From the NCBI GenBank assembly GCA_041483135.1, contig JBGPFE010000015.1, forward strand, positions 1-64,000: DNA of 64,000 nucleotides, written 5' to 3'. The position numbers were made by a program, and so were the translations under genes. This document shows positions 16,773 through 24,682 of this stretch, in pieces. This stretch comes from PALSA-1004 sp041483135. Lineage in GTDB: Bacteria > Pseudomonadota > Gammaproteobacteria > Burkholderiales > SG8-41. The notes below the pieces were generated by a model. The model ran no database searches, was not told the origin of the DNA, and saw only the letters and a program-made list of their open reading frames with translations. Every line of letters starts with the position of its first letter. Within the stretch, counting starts at the first letter, position 1.

Positions 16773-18034
16773 TTACTCCGCCTTCATCCCTCTTTCCTTG
16801 AAGACGACGCGCCACTTCTGCACTTCCTTCTTGAGGTGAGCGGCCGCTTCATCGGGCGTGCTGGCGATGATCTCGAGGCCGCGCTCGCGCCACTGCTGTC
16901 TCGCCTCGGGCGTGCCAAGGGTGTTGCGCACTTTCTCGCTGATTGCAATGACCAGCGCGCGCGGCGTGGCCGCGGGCGCCACGAGTACGTGCCACGAACT
17001 GAATTCGTAGCCGGGAAGCCCCGACTCCGCGAGCGTCGGAATCTGCGGCGCGGCCGGCGAACGCTGCGCGCTCGTCACGCCGAGCGCGCGCAGCCGTTTC
17101 GCCTCGACCAGCGGCAGCGCGTCGCTGATCGTGCTCGAGTAGAACACCTGCGTCTCGCCGCTGATCGTCGCGGTCGTCGCCGGCCCGCCGCCCTTGTAAT
17201 GCACGGCGAAGATGTTGACCTTGCCGAGGTAATTGAGCAGCTCGCCCGCGATATGCGGGTTCGTCGCGGGCCCCGCGGTCGCGTAACTGAGCGCGCCCGG
17301 CTTCGACTTCGCGAGCGCGATCAGGTCCTTCACCGTTTTCACCGGCAGCGACGGATGCACGAGCAGCAGCGAGGCGACCGACGACACCAGCGACACCGGT
17401 ACGAAATCCGCAATCGGATCGTACGGCATCTTGCTGTACACGAACTGGTTGGTCACGAACGGCAGCGTGTTGACGAGCAGCGTGTAGCCGTCGGGCGGCG
17501 CGTTTTTCGCAAGCTCGGTGCCGATGCGCCGTCGAAGGGCGGAGCAGGGGTGCCTCTTCAGGGGATGCGACCCCGGAGGCGGATGCTGCGCTCGCGATAT
17601 ATTCAACGGCGCGCATCCCGACTCGCGGACGTTCTCATCCCGCAAGCGGGGCGCATCGCAGGGCGGAAGAGGGTTCCCTTTGGGATCTGACCCCGGAGAT
17701 GAGCAAGGGGCCGGTATTAACGATGCGCTCACGACCAGCTCCGCGGTCGCATCCCGCAAGCGGGTCCTTGCTCCACGCTCTGCAGGCCCCTGTTCACTGC
17801 TCGCGGGCGCCCGGATGCGCCGCTGCGGTTGTCCACGATGACCTGCTGCCCCCACACCTTGCCGAGGTCGGCGCTCAGCAGGCGCGCGACCAGGTCGACG
17901 CTGCCGCCGGGAGGAAACGGTGTGACGATGCGCACCGACTTGACCGGGAAATCCGCCGCATGGGCAGTCGCCGCGGTCAGCGCGACCGCGTATGCCGCCA
18001 TGCGTTTGATGAACCCGCTGGAACAAGCCGCCAT
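16773..18034 (-). pseudogene. Bug/TctC-family gene interrupted by a 281-bp repeat element
   Basis: The 5' part (ATG 18034) encodes a signal peptide and the Bug N-terminus (FPVKSVRIVTPFPPGGSVD, then QVIVDNRSGASG). Then 281 bases of repeat DNA follow, after which the Bug reading resumes in another frame (RIGTELAKNAPPDGYTLLV ... HYKGGGPATTA ... IPTLAESGLPGYEF) to a normal C-terminus at 16773. The insert shifts frame (281 is 2 mod 3) and brings stops, so no full-length protein can be made. It begins 14 bases after the intact Bug gene at 18049, probably a former operon partner. A paralogue at 23314 is broken at the same codon. Confidence 0.88.
17531..17811 (-). mobile_element. 281-bp repeat insertion inside a Bug gene
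   Basis: Flanked by GCGCC (plus strand 17526-17530 and 17807-17811), a possible 5-bp target duplication. On the minus strand it starts CCGCGAGCAGTGAACAGG and ends CTGCTCCGCCCTTCGACGGC. The interior is several modules of the type GCATCCC-loop-GGG next to GGAGCAGG/CCTGCTCC. It encodes no protein. A 144-bp version sharing both ends is at 23539-23682. Confidence 0.75.
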
Positions 18035-18048
18035 ATGAACAAATAACT

Positions 18049-19029
18049 CTAGTCCACCCTCGCGCCGCTCGCCTTGACGATCGGCGCCCACTTCGCGATT
18101 TCCGCCTTGACGTAGGCGGCGAACTGTTCCGGCGTGTTGCCGACCGGATCGGCGCCGAGCGACGTCAGCCGCTCGCGCACCTCGGGCGTGGCCAGGATCT
18201 TGACGATCTGCGCATTGAGCTTGGTGACGATCGGCCTGGGCGTTCCCGCCGGCGCGAACACGCCCTGCCACGAACTCACGTCGTAGCCGGCAAGACCGGA
18301 CTCGGCGATGGTCGGCAGCTCGGGCATCACCGACGCGCGCCTGGCCGTGGTCACCGCAATGGGCCGGATTTTGCCCGACTTGGCGAGCGGCAACGAGGTG
18401 GTGATGTTGTCGAAGAACAGCAACACCTGTCCTCCCACCAGGTCGGCCAGTCCCGGCCCGCTGCCCTTGTACGGCACGTGCACCAGTTCCACCCCTGCCA
18501 TCACGTTGAACAGTTCGCCGGAAAGATGCTGCGAGGTGCCGTTGCCGGCCGAGGCGAAAGTCAGCTGCTTCGGTTTCGCTTTTGCCAGCGCGATCAGGTC
18601 GCGCACCGACTTCACGGGCAGCGACGGATGCACGACCAGCATGTTCGGCAACGAAACATACAACGTGATCGGCGCGAAATCCCTGACCGGGTCATACGGC
18701 AGCTTGCTGTACAGCGATACGTTGATCGCGTGGCTGCTGATAGTGCCGCCGAGGATGGTGTAGCCGTCCGGCGGGGCTTTCGCCGCAATGTCGCTGCCGA
18801 TGCCGCCGGCCGCGCCCGGACGGTTATCGACGATGACCTGCTGCCCCCAGGCCTCGGACAGCTTCTGGCCGAAGATCCGGCCGAGAATATCGGTCATGCC
18901 TCCCGCCGCGAACGGCACGATGTAGCGGATCGGTCTGGTTGGATAATCTTGTGCGCTGGCGGGCGCCGTTGCGCAAACGCACGCCGCGGCGGCGATGATC
19001 GCTCCCGTGCGCAGCAATGTCATGGTCAT
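18049..19029 (-). CDS. Bug/TctC-family periplasmic substrate-binding protein
   Basis: 326 residues from ATG 19029, with GGAGG nine bases upstream; a GTG one codon earlier is equally placed. Signal peptide to about residue 27 (APASAQDYP). Bug motifs: YPTRPIRYIVPFAAGGMTD, VIVDNRPGAAGGIGSDIA, PPDGYTILGG, HVPYKGSGPG, LPTIAESGLAGYDVSSW. The uninterrupted GAAGGIGSD shows exactly where the neighbouring Bug pseudogene has been split. Ligand unknown; no permease adjacent. Confidence 0.93.
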   Translation of the reverse strand: MTMTLLRTGAIIAAAACVCATAPASAQDYPTRPIRYIVPFAAGGMTDILGRIFGQKLSEAWGQQVIVDNRPGAAGGIGSDIAAKAPPDGYTILGGTISSHAINVSLYSKLPYDPVRDFAPITLYVSLPNMLVVHPSLPVKSVRDLIALAKAKPKQLTFASAGNGTSQHLSGELFNVMAGVELVHVPYKGSGPGLADLVGGQVLLFFDNITTSLPLAKSGKIRPIAVTTARRASVMPELPTIAESGLAGYDVSSWQGVFAPAGTPRPIVTKLNAQIVKILATPEVRERLTSLGADPVGNTPEQFAAYVKAEIAKWAPIVKASGARVD

Positions 19030-19089
19030 CACGATAGTCCTCCGGTTCAAATCATGCGGCCGCCTATTGTACCTCGTGCGGTGGTGGTT

Positions 19090-19485
19090 TCAGTTCTTGC
19101 CGCAGGCGATCTTCCACAGGGTTTCGCCGATGACCGCGCGGCTCGCGGGCAGCCATTCGCTGTCGCGGCGCACTTCGCTGTAAAGGAGCATGCCGGTGGC
19201 CATCTGCCCGGCGTGCAACGAGTAGTAAATCGTCCGCCCGCGCGCGTCCTTGCAGTCGTAGTTGTGCAGCAATTTTGTCGACCGATACGGTTTGCCGGAG
19301 TCGTCTTTCTGGGTGGTCTTGTAGTCGAGCAGGACCCACATTTTCACCGCGTCGCCCGACTTCTGGATGGTGGCGCGATCGGCGTAGGCGACCATGCCGT
19401 CATCGCCCGTAGCCACCGGTTCCCACGCCGCCGCCGCGCTGCCACCCAACGCCGCCAGCACCAGCCCGAAGCACAGTGGTTTCAT
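19090..19485 (-). CDS. Surface-adhesin E-like secreted protein
   Basis: 131 residues with a signal peptide (to about residue 19, SAAAAWEP). The mature part has the pattern of small secreted proteins annotated as surface-adhesin protein E-like: a WEPVATG start, VAYADRATIQKSGD, KMWVLLDYKTTQ, and a cysteine pair (HNYDCKDA and IACGKN) that probably forms a disulfide. It is likely periplasmic or outer-surface. Function in this organism is unknown. It lies 60 bases upstream of the Bug gene, same strand. Confidence 0.7.
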   Translation of the reverse strand: MKPLCFGLVLAALGGSAAAAWEPVATGDDGMVAYADRATIQKSGDAVKMWVLLDYKTTQKDDSGKPYRSTKLLHNYDCKDARGRTIYYSLHAGQMATGMLLYSEVRRDSEWLPASRAVIGETLWKIACGKN

Positions 19486-19809
19486 CGGATGAATTGGGTC
19501 GGGGTGATTTTCGACTGCATGGGGCCGGGCCGCTTACCTGCAAAAGCTTCCGCCTCCCCGGCGCCACCGTCAAGCTGGTAAGGCGGGACTCAGGACTTGG
19601 GAATAAGGACGGTGGACTCGGGACTATGAGGCTTAACCTCGGTTCTCAGCACCCGGTCCCCGGGAATAATTGGGTTCAGACCCCGTTATTGCTCGATAAA
19701 TTCCATCGACCCTGCGCAGATTGTGCATTTGCGGTATCATTCGCCCCCCGATGTCACGGTTGCCCGCGCCCGGGCTTACCCAACTGACTGCGACGAGGAA
19801 CTATTTGCG

Positions 19810-20055
19810 ATGCAAAAAATCCTGCAATACCTGAAACAAAACGGCGAGCGCCTCGATTCGGAGATCGCCGCGGCCACGGGAATCTCGCTGGCGAACGTGC
19901 GCCTCGGCGTGTCCGACCTGTCCGCCCGGGGGGATGTAATGGTGTGCCGCTCGATTCGCTTCAAGGACGGCAAGCAGATCGATGGGATGCTCTGCCGGGT
20001 GTCGGGATATATTCCGCCTGCCGCCCCCGGCAGGAAATCGAAAGCGCGGGTGTAA
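19810..20055 (+). CDS. Small winged-helix-type DNA-binding protein
   Basis: 81 residues from ATG 19810. The N-terminal half looks like a winged helix-turn-helix: KILQYLKQNGERLDSEIA, then ATGISLANVRLGVSDLSARG as recognition region, then a beta-hairpin (DVMVCRSIRFKDGKQIDGM). Short ArsR/FaeA-like regulators of this size are common in betaproteobacteria, with no known target. An upstream start at 19723 would add residues without similarity. Confidence 0.7.
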   Translation: MQKILQYLKQNGERLDSEIAAATGISLANVRLGVSDLSARGDVMVCRSIRFKDGKQIDGMLCRVSGYIPPAAPGRKSKARV

Positions 20056-20130
20056 CAAATTGATCGGGGTCGCGGTGCATTTCCGCTAACAGCCGGAGGT
20101 CCCGCGATTCACCCCCGAGTAATTCATGGC

Positions 20131-20568
20131 TTACGGCGCGACCCGGATGCCGCGGGTCTCCAGCAGCGCCTTTATCTTCGGTTCCGGCTTCCAGTATTTC
20201 GGCCCCTTGAGGAATTTGCCGTTCGCGTCGTAAATCGGGTTCCCGTCCGCGCCGAGCTTGCTCTCGTTGCTGTCCATGATGATGTCGAGCACCGCTTCCA
20301 GCGGCAGGCCGTACTTCAATGCCTCGGACCGGCAGTACACCATGATGTCGCCGAGCACGTCGGCTAACGCGACCGCGATGTCCATGGGACTGCCCCCGCT
20401 TTGCGAAAGCTTCACGATTTCGTCGATTTCATGCACTTCGTCGAGCAGGGTCGCTTTGAATTTGACCAGGCGATCCACGACGTTTGCCGGCAACGACGGC
20501 ATGTCGTTGGCGGGCAGTTTGTACATCGCGTTCATCGCGGCAATACGCTGTGCGAACGATTTTTTCAT
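20131..20568 (-). CDS. MazG-like NTP pyrophosphohydrolase-type protein
   Basis: 145 residues, all-alpha. The acidic metal-binding pattern of MazG/phosphoribosyl-ATP pyrophosphohydrolase-type enzymes is visible: FKATLLDEVHEIDEIVKL and, downstream, ALADVLGDIMVYCRSEALKYG, i.e. E..EE-like and D..D pairs on two helices. The C-terminal tail contains SNESKLGADGNPIYDANGKF, a motif of related phage and bacterial nucleotide pyrophosphohydrolases. It probably hydrolyses a nucleoside triphosphate or similar. The substrate is not predictable. Confidence 0.72.
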   Translation of the reverse strand: MKKSFAQRIAAMNAMYKLPANDMPSLPANVVDRLVKFKATLLDEVHEIDEIVKLSQSGGSPMDIAVALADVLGDIMVYCRSEALKYGLPLEAVLDIIMDSNESKLGADGNPIYDANGKFLKGPKYWKPEPKIKALLETRGIRVAP

Positions 20569-20721
20569 GGTCCGGGCAAGTAAAATGATGTCTCAGTTCG
20601 GATTTCGGCTGGCGAGCTATGGCAGCCGTTCAATTTCCGGTCACGCGGCGCCCGGGTGGTACTGTCATGAGCGGACGCACGCGGCGGGCGCAGCGGGTTC
20701 CATGCTCCGCGTTGAAAACGG

Positions 20722-20829
20722 CTAGTGCCGTTCCAACTTGTCTCTCCCAACGCGGGCGAGTCGCTTGCTGGCCGTGATCTGGCCGCTGGGGACAGTTGGA
20801 TTTGCCGCAAATAGTTGGAACGGCACTAG
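20722..20829. repeat. 108-bp element with 17-bp perfect inverted ends
   Basis: CTAGTGCCGTTCCAACT (20722-20738) and its exact reverse complement (20813-20829) bound 74 bases. The right end supplies the stop codon of the small gene at 20826-20972. No coding content; it resembles a MITE or a long-range hairpin terminator. Confidence 0.7.
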
Positions 20830-20972
20830 GCGGATCCTTTTTTCAGGGCGTCCGCACCGACCGGCTTCACGTTTTGCTTCCTCAGCTTCTTCGCCCGCTT
20901 GGCAATTTTCGCGAGGTGTTTCCTGGCTTTTTGCTTCTTTCGCCTGGTCTGCAGCGATTTAGATTGACTCAA
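20826..20972 (-). CDS. Short lysine/arginine-rich basic protein
   Basis: 48 residues from TTG 20972, with GGAGG five bases upstream. The product is almost entirely basic: SQSKSLQTRRKKQKARKHLA, then KIAKRAKKLRKQNVKPVGAD, and ends KKGSA. I do not recognise a named family. The charge suggests RNA or DNA binding, for example a ribosome- or nucleoid-associated peptide. Its stop codon lies within the inverted repeat at 20813-20829. Confidence 0.6.
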   Translation of the reverse strand: MSQSKSLQTRRKKQKARKHLAKIAKRAKKLRKQNVKPVGADALKKGSA

Positions 20973-21041
20973 TGGAACCTCCGGTCGATGAGTTGTTGAA
21001 TTGCGCGTTAGTTTGACCGGTTTTTGCGTTCCTGGCCAACC

Positions 21042-21233
21042 CTACGCCTTGCCGTTCCGTGGCCCGAGGAAATACCACAGAATCAAGCCGAGCAGCGGCA
21101 GCAGCACCACCGCGATTATCCAGATCAATTTCTTCTCGTTGGAAACGGAGCTTTGCAGAATATTGATGATCGCCCAGATATCACCAGCGAGTACCAGCAG
21201 GCCCCAGAGGCTGTTGTATCCCATGTTCATCAT
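21042..21233 (-). CDS. Small PLDc_N-type membrane protein
   Basis: 63 residues with an AGGAG site 7 bases before the ATG. Two membrane helices (about 8-26 and 34-55), with the second ending LLPLLGLILWYFLGPR, the signature of the phospholipase D nuclease N-terminal (PLDc_N) family. Free-standing members of this size are common in bacteria and have no known function. Confidence 0.8.
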   Translation of the reverse strand: MMNMGYNSLWGLLVLAGDIWAIINILQSSVSNEKKLIWIIAVVLLPLLGLILWYFLGPRNGKA

Positions 21234-21475
21234 TGTTGGCTCCTTCCGCTAAATGCCGTTATCGGACAATGTCCGTCACATCATGTCGCGACTTCCAAAG
21301 CTGATATCAGTCTCTGCTATTTCACGTCTGTCGTCAGGCACGGCAGTGTTGCATAGTTAAATGGAGTCGGAGTGAATTTCCGAAAATAGCTTCTGCCGTG
21401 CCCGCACCGCCGTCAAGCCGAACAAAAGCGGGGAGAGCGAAGCGAGGGGCCGATGCGCGCGACCAGCCGCACAGT

Positions 21476-22168
21476 TCAGGCCGGCTCCAGGCCTTTCTTC
21501 CTGATGACGGGAGCCGCCGCCGGCGCGGTGATGAATTCGACCAGCGCTCTCGCTGCAGCCGGTTCCCTGGCGCCGACCTGCAGACCGGCCGAGAAGACGG
21601 TGATCTGCTGGATGTCGGCCGGCAACGGCCCGAGAAAGTCGATGCCGGGGACGGGGAGCAGCTCGCTCACCTGCTGGAAGCCGATCTCGGCTTCGCCGCG
21701 CGCGACCACCGCGCCGACCGGTTCGCCCTTCACCTGCCTGATCCTGGGTTTCAGTTGATCGGCGATGCCGAGTCGCTGGCACAGGCCGGCGAGATAGACG
21801 CCGCTCGGGCCGGTGGAATACGCGATCGATTTCGCCGCCAGCAGCGCGCGCTTGAGCGCCGCCGCCGAGCTGATGTCCGGCTTGGTTGCGCCTGCGCGCA
21901 CCGCAACACCGACGCCCGATTTCGCGAGATCGACGCGGCTTCCCGGCGCGATCCTGCCGAGCCTGATGAGCTCGTCGATCGAGCCCGCTTGCATGATCAC
22001 GAGATCGCCCGTTTCGCCGTCTTTCACGCGGCGCAGCAGATCGACGCCGGGAATCCAGCTCGTCACGACCTTGTGCCCGGTCGCGCGCTCGAATCCGGGC
22101 ACAAGTTCGAGAAACGCCGCTTTCATGGCCGACGACGACATCACCCTGATTTCAGCTGTGTGCGGCAT
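21476..22168 (-). CDS. ModA-like substrate-binding domain protein lacking a signal peptide
   Basis: 230 residues. The fold is that of type II periplasmic binding proteins of the molybdate/extracellular solute group: RVMSSSAMKAAFLELVPGFE, then DLVIMQAGSIDELI, SIAYSTGPSGVYLAGL, and GEAEIGFQQVSELLPVPG, which are characteristic segments. No N-terminal hydrophobic segment: it starts MPHTAEIRVMSS right at the first strand, after a GAGGAC site, so it appears cytoplasmic unless a different start applies. No permease nearby. It could be a ligand-binding regulator or a decayed receptor. Confidence 0.75.
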   Translation of the reverse strand: MPHTAEIRVMSSSAMKAAFLELVPGFERATGHKVVTSWIPGVDLLRRVKDGETGDLVIMQAGSIDELIRLGRIAPGSRVDLAKSGVGVAVRAGATKPDISSAAALKRALLAAKSIAYSTGPSGVYLAGLCQRLGIADQLKPRIRQVKGEPVGAVVARGEAEIGFQQVSELLPVPGIDFLGPLPADIQQITVFSAGLQVGAREPAAARALVEFITAPAAAPVIRKKGLEPA

Positions 22169-22227
22169 GCTGGTCAGTCCTCGCGATCAAATGGAGTCGA
22201 GGCGAATTTTCGCAGGCAGGCGTTCGT

Positions 22228-23121
22228 TCAGCTGCCGCGCAAGTTCTGGTTGAAGAAATCGACGGTGCGTTGCCACGCCAGTTTGGCCGCGGCTTCGTCA
22301 TACCGCGGTGTCGTGTCGTTAAGGAAGGCGTGATTGGTGCCCGGATACATATGCATTTCGTACTTCACGGCGTTGGCCTTGAGCGCCGCCTCATAGGCGG
22401 GCCAGCCCTTGTTGATGCGGTCGTCGAGGGCCGCGTAGTGGAGCAAAAGAGGTGCTTTGATTCTGGCAGCGTCCGCAGCGGCGGGCTGGACGCCATAGAA
22501 CGTTACCGCAGCCGCGAGATCCGGTACCCGCACCGCCACCAGGTTGGCAATGCCGCCACCGAAGCAGAAGCCCACTACGCCGATTTTGCCGGTGCACTCT
22601 GGGCGCGCCTTCAGATAACCGGCAGCGGCAACCAGGTCTTCGATGCGTTTCCCGGCATCCTGCCTGGCAAACAGCTCCCTCGCCTTGTCTTCGTCGCCCG
22701 GGTAGCCGCCGACAGGCGTCAAGGCATCCGGCGCGAAGGCCACGAAATTTTCCACCGCCAGGCGTCGCGCGACGTCCTCGATATGCGGATTGAGGCCGCG
22801 GTTCTCGTGGATGACCACCACGCCGGGCAATTTGCCGCTGGCGTTCGCCGGCCGCGCAAAATAGCCGCGTATGGTTGCCGAGCCCTGCGGCGAGGGGTAG
22901 GTCAGATATTCGGTCTTGATCCGGGCGTCGTCCTTGGCGACCTGCTGGGCAAGGGCATTATTGGGCTTGAGGCTTTCCAACATGGCCGCGGCCGTGAAGC
23001 CGCCGAGCGCGAACTTTGCGGCGCTATCCAGAAACTGCCGGCGGTTGAGCGTGCCGTGAACGTAACCGTCGAACAGCTTGAGAACTTCCGGCGGGAAATC
23101 GCCCGCCTTTTTGCGTAACAT
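22228..23121 (-). CDS. Dienelactone hydrolase family protein, Tat-exported
   Basis: 297 residues from ATG 23121 with an AGGAG site. It begins with a twin-arginine signal (LNRRQFLDSAAKFALGG, about residues 25-41), then an alpha/beta hydrolase domain. Catalytic features: VVVIHENRGLNPHIEDVARR with the family's Glu, nucleophile Cys in GVVGFCFGGG, Asp in ALDDRINKG and His in YPGTNHAFL. Dienelactone hydrolases open lactone rings in chlorocatechol breakdown, but exported members like this have broader or unknown esterase roles. Periplasmic location is predicted from the Tat motif. Confidence 0.88.
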   Translation of the reverse strand: MLRKKAGDFPPEVLKLFDGYVHGTLNRRQFLDSAAKFALGGFTAAAMLESLKPNNALAQQVAKDDARIKTEYLTYPSPQGSATIRGYFARPANASGKLPGVVVIHENRGLNPHIEDVARRLAVENFVAFAPDALTPVGGYPGDEDKARELFARQDAGKRIEDLVAAAGYLKARPECTGKIGVVGFCFGGGIANLVAVRVPDLAAAVTFYGVQPAAADAARIKAPLLLHYAALDDRINKGWPAYEAALKANAVKYEMHMYPGTNHAFLNDTTPRYDEAAAKLAWQRTVDFFNQNLRGS

Positions 23122-23313
23122 CGGAGTAACTCCTGCGGTTGAGAGTGATGCTTGCTGGTTGATGGAGCCGGAGCGCAAAAACGCCCGCGGGCCCGGGTCC
23201 TGAATTATCAGTTTAACCGCAGGCGCTCCCCGACGGAAGAACACGTCGAAGCGCACCGCCGGCGCGGTGCGGATGCTACAGTACTACAGGCAGCACTTGG
23301 AAGGAGCACGATC

Positions 23314-24426
23314 ATGCGGTTTGCCAGACTTGCAGCAGCCTTCGCGGCGGTGATGCCGGGGCTGCTGGCGCCACCGGTTTCCTTGGCCCAGAACTATCCC
23401 GCCAAAACGGTGCGCGTCATCACACCGTGGCCGACGGGCGGCCTGACCGACGTCGTGGGGCGCATCGTCTTCCAGAAAATCTCCGAGACGACCGGCCAGC
23501 AGTTCATCGTCGACAACCGTCCAGGTGCCGCCGGGCGCCCGCGAGCAGTGAACAGGGTTCCCGCTTGCGGGATGAGAACGTCCGCGAGTCGGGATGCGCG
23601 CCGTTGAATGCTGCGTGCGCAGCATCCGTCTCCGGGGTCACATCCCCTGAAGGGGCACCCCTGCTTTGCCCTTCGACGGCGCATCGGCGCCGATCTGGTC
23701 GCGAAGTCCAAGCCCGACGGCTACACCCTGATGGTGCATTCCACGACCCACGTCGGCAACCCGCACATCTACAAGCAGCTGCCCTACGACACGCTCAATG
23801 ATTTCACCGGCATCGGGTTGCTCGTCGCGCAGACCGGCCTGCTGGTGGTGCATCCGTCGCTGCCGGTGAAGAACGTGAAGGAGCTCATCGCGTTCGCGCA
23901 AGCGCGGCCCGACCAGATCCTCTACGCCACGTCGGGCAGCGGCAGCTTCTCGCATTTGGCGATCGCCTTGCTGACGTCCATGACCAGGACGCGGATGACG
24001 CACGTGCCGTACAAGGGCGGCGGGCCGGCGACCACGTCGATCGTTGCCGGGGAGACGCATTTTCTGGTCGGCAGTCCTGCCGCGGTGCTGACCCAGCTCG
24101 AGGCGAAACGTCTGCGGCTGCTCGCAGTCAGCTCGGACACGCGGCTGCCGCAGTTTCCCGACACCCCGACGGTGGCCGAGGCGGGCGTCCCCGGCTACGA
24201 GTTCCGCGGGTGGGTCGGCGTGTTCGCGCCCGCCGGGACGCCCAGGGCCGTCATTGACCGCGTCAACGCCGAAATCAAGAACGCGCTCTACAACCCCGAC
24301 ATGAAAAGCAGGCTGGCGGCGTTCGAGCCCTGGTACATGACGCCGGAGCAGACTGCGGCGCGCATCAAATCCGACTACGAGAAGTACGGCTATCTCATCA
24401 AGCTGACCGGCACCAAGCTCGAGTAA
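23314..24426 (+). pseudogene. Bug/TctC-family gene interrupted by a 144-bp repeat element
   Basis: ATG 23314 opens with a signal peptide and Bug N-terminus (YPAKTVRVITPWPTGGLTD, QQFIVDNRPGAAG). A 144-bp insert follows, then RIGADLVAKSKPDGYTLMV and a complete Bug C-terminal domain (HVPYKGGGPATTS, TPTVAEAGVPGYEFRGW). The insert is a multiple of three and leaves both halves in the same frame, with a single in-frame TGA at 23605-23607 inside it. The protein should stop after about 98 residues. Re-initiation at the ATG after the TGA would give a C-terminal piece without a signal peptide. Most likely non-functional. Confidence 0.87.
23539..23682 (+). mobile_element. 144-bp repeat insertion inside a Bug gene
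   Basis: Same ends as the 281-bp element at 17531-17811 (start CCGCGAGCAGTGAACAGGG, end CCCTTCGACGGCGC) and the same central block (GGGATGAGAACGTCCGCGAG). It lacks about 137 bp of the longer copy's left half. GGCGC occurs at both borders (23534-23538 and 23678-23682). Confidence 0.75.
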
Positions 24427-24430
24427 AAAG

Positions 24431-24503
24431 GTGATTCGGAGATTCAGTGATTCGGTGATTTAGTTACTCAATCACCTAATTACCGAATCGCTCAATCACC
24501 TCA
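24431..24503. repeat. GTGATT/AATCAC imperfect inverted repeat after a Bug pseudogene
   Basis: A run of GTGATTCGG-type units followed by CAATCACC-type units can fold as a long imperfect hairpin. Similar sequences lie at about 4866-4914, 25766-25826 and 34540-34580, all at gene ends. Confidence 0.45.
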
Positions 24504-24682
24504 TAGCTGGCTCCATCCCTTCCCCCTTGTTCTTCTCCCCAATCCTCTGCTGCATAGCAAGATTGCGCCGCCGCTGCTAATTGACTAGCATCGCTGTCTC
24601 ACGAACGGCGATGGAACGGGATTTCACGATCCGGAATCGCTTGTTCGCCGTGTTTTACGGCCTAACCAGAGGAGAATTTTTT

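Noticed and set aside
17521..17830. CRISPR-like array
   Set aside because: The modules are irregular in length and spacing, with no unique spacers and no cas genes.
23605..23607. Second selenocysteine candidate (in-frame TGA in a Bug gene)
   Set aside because: The TGA lies inside inserted repeat DNA, not at a conserved cysteine. Bug proteins have no redox-active site.
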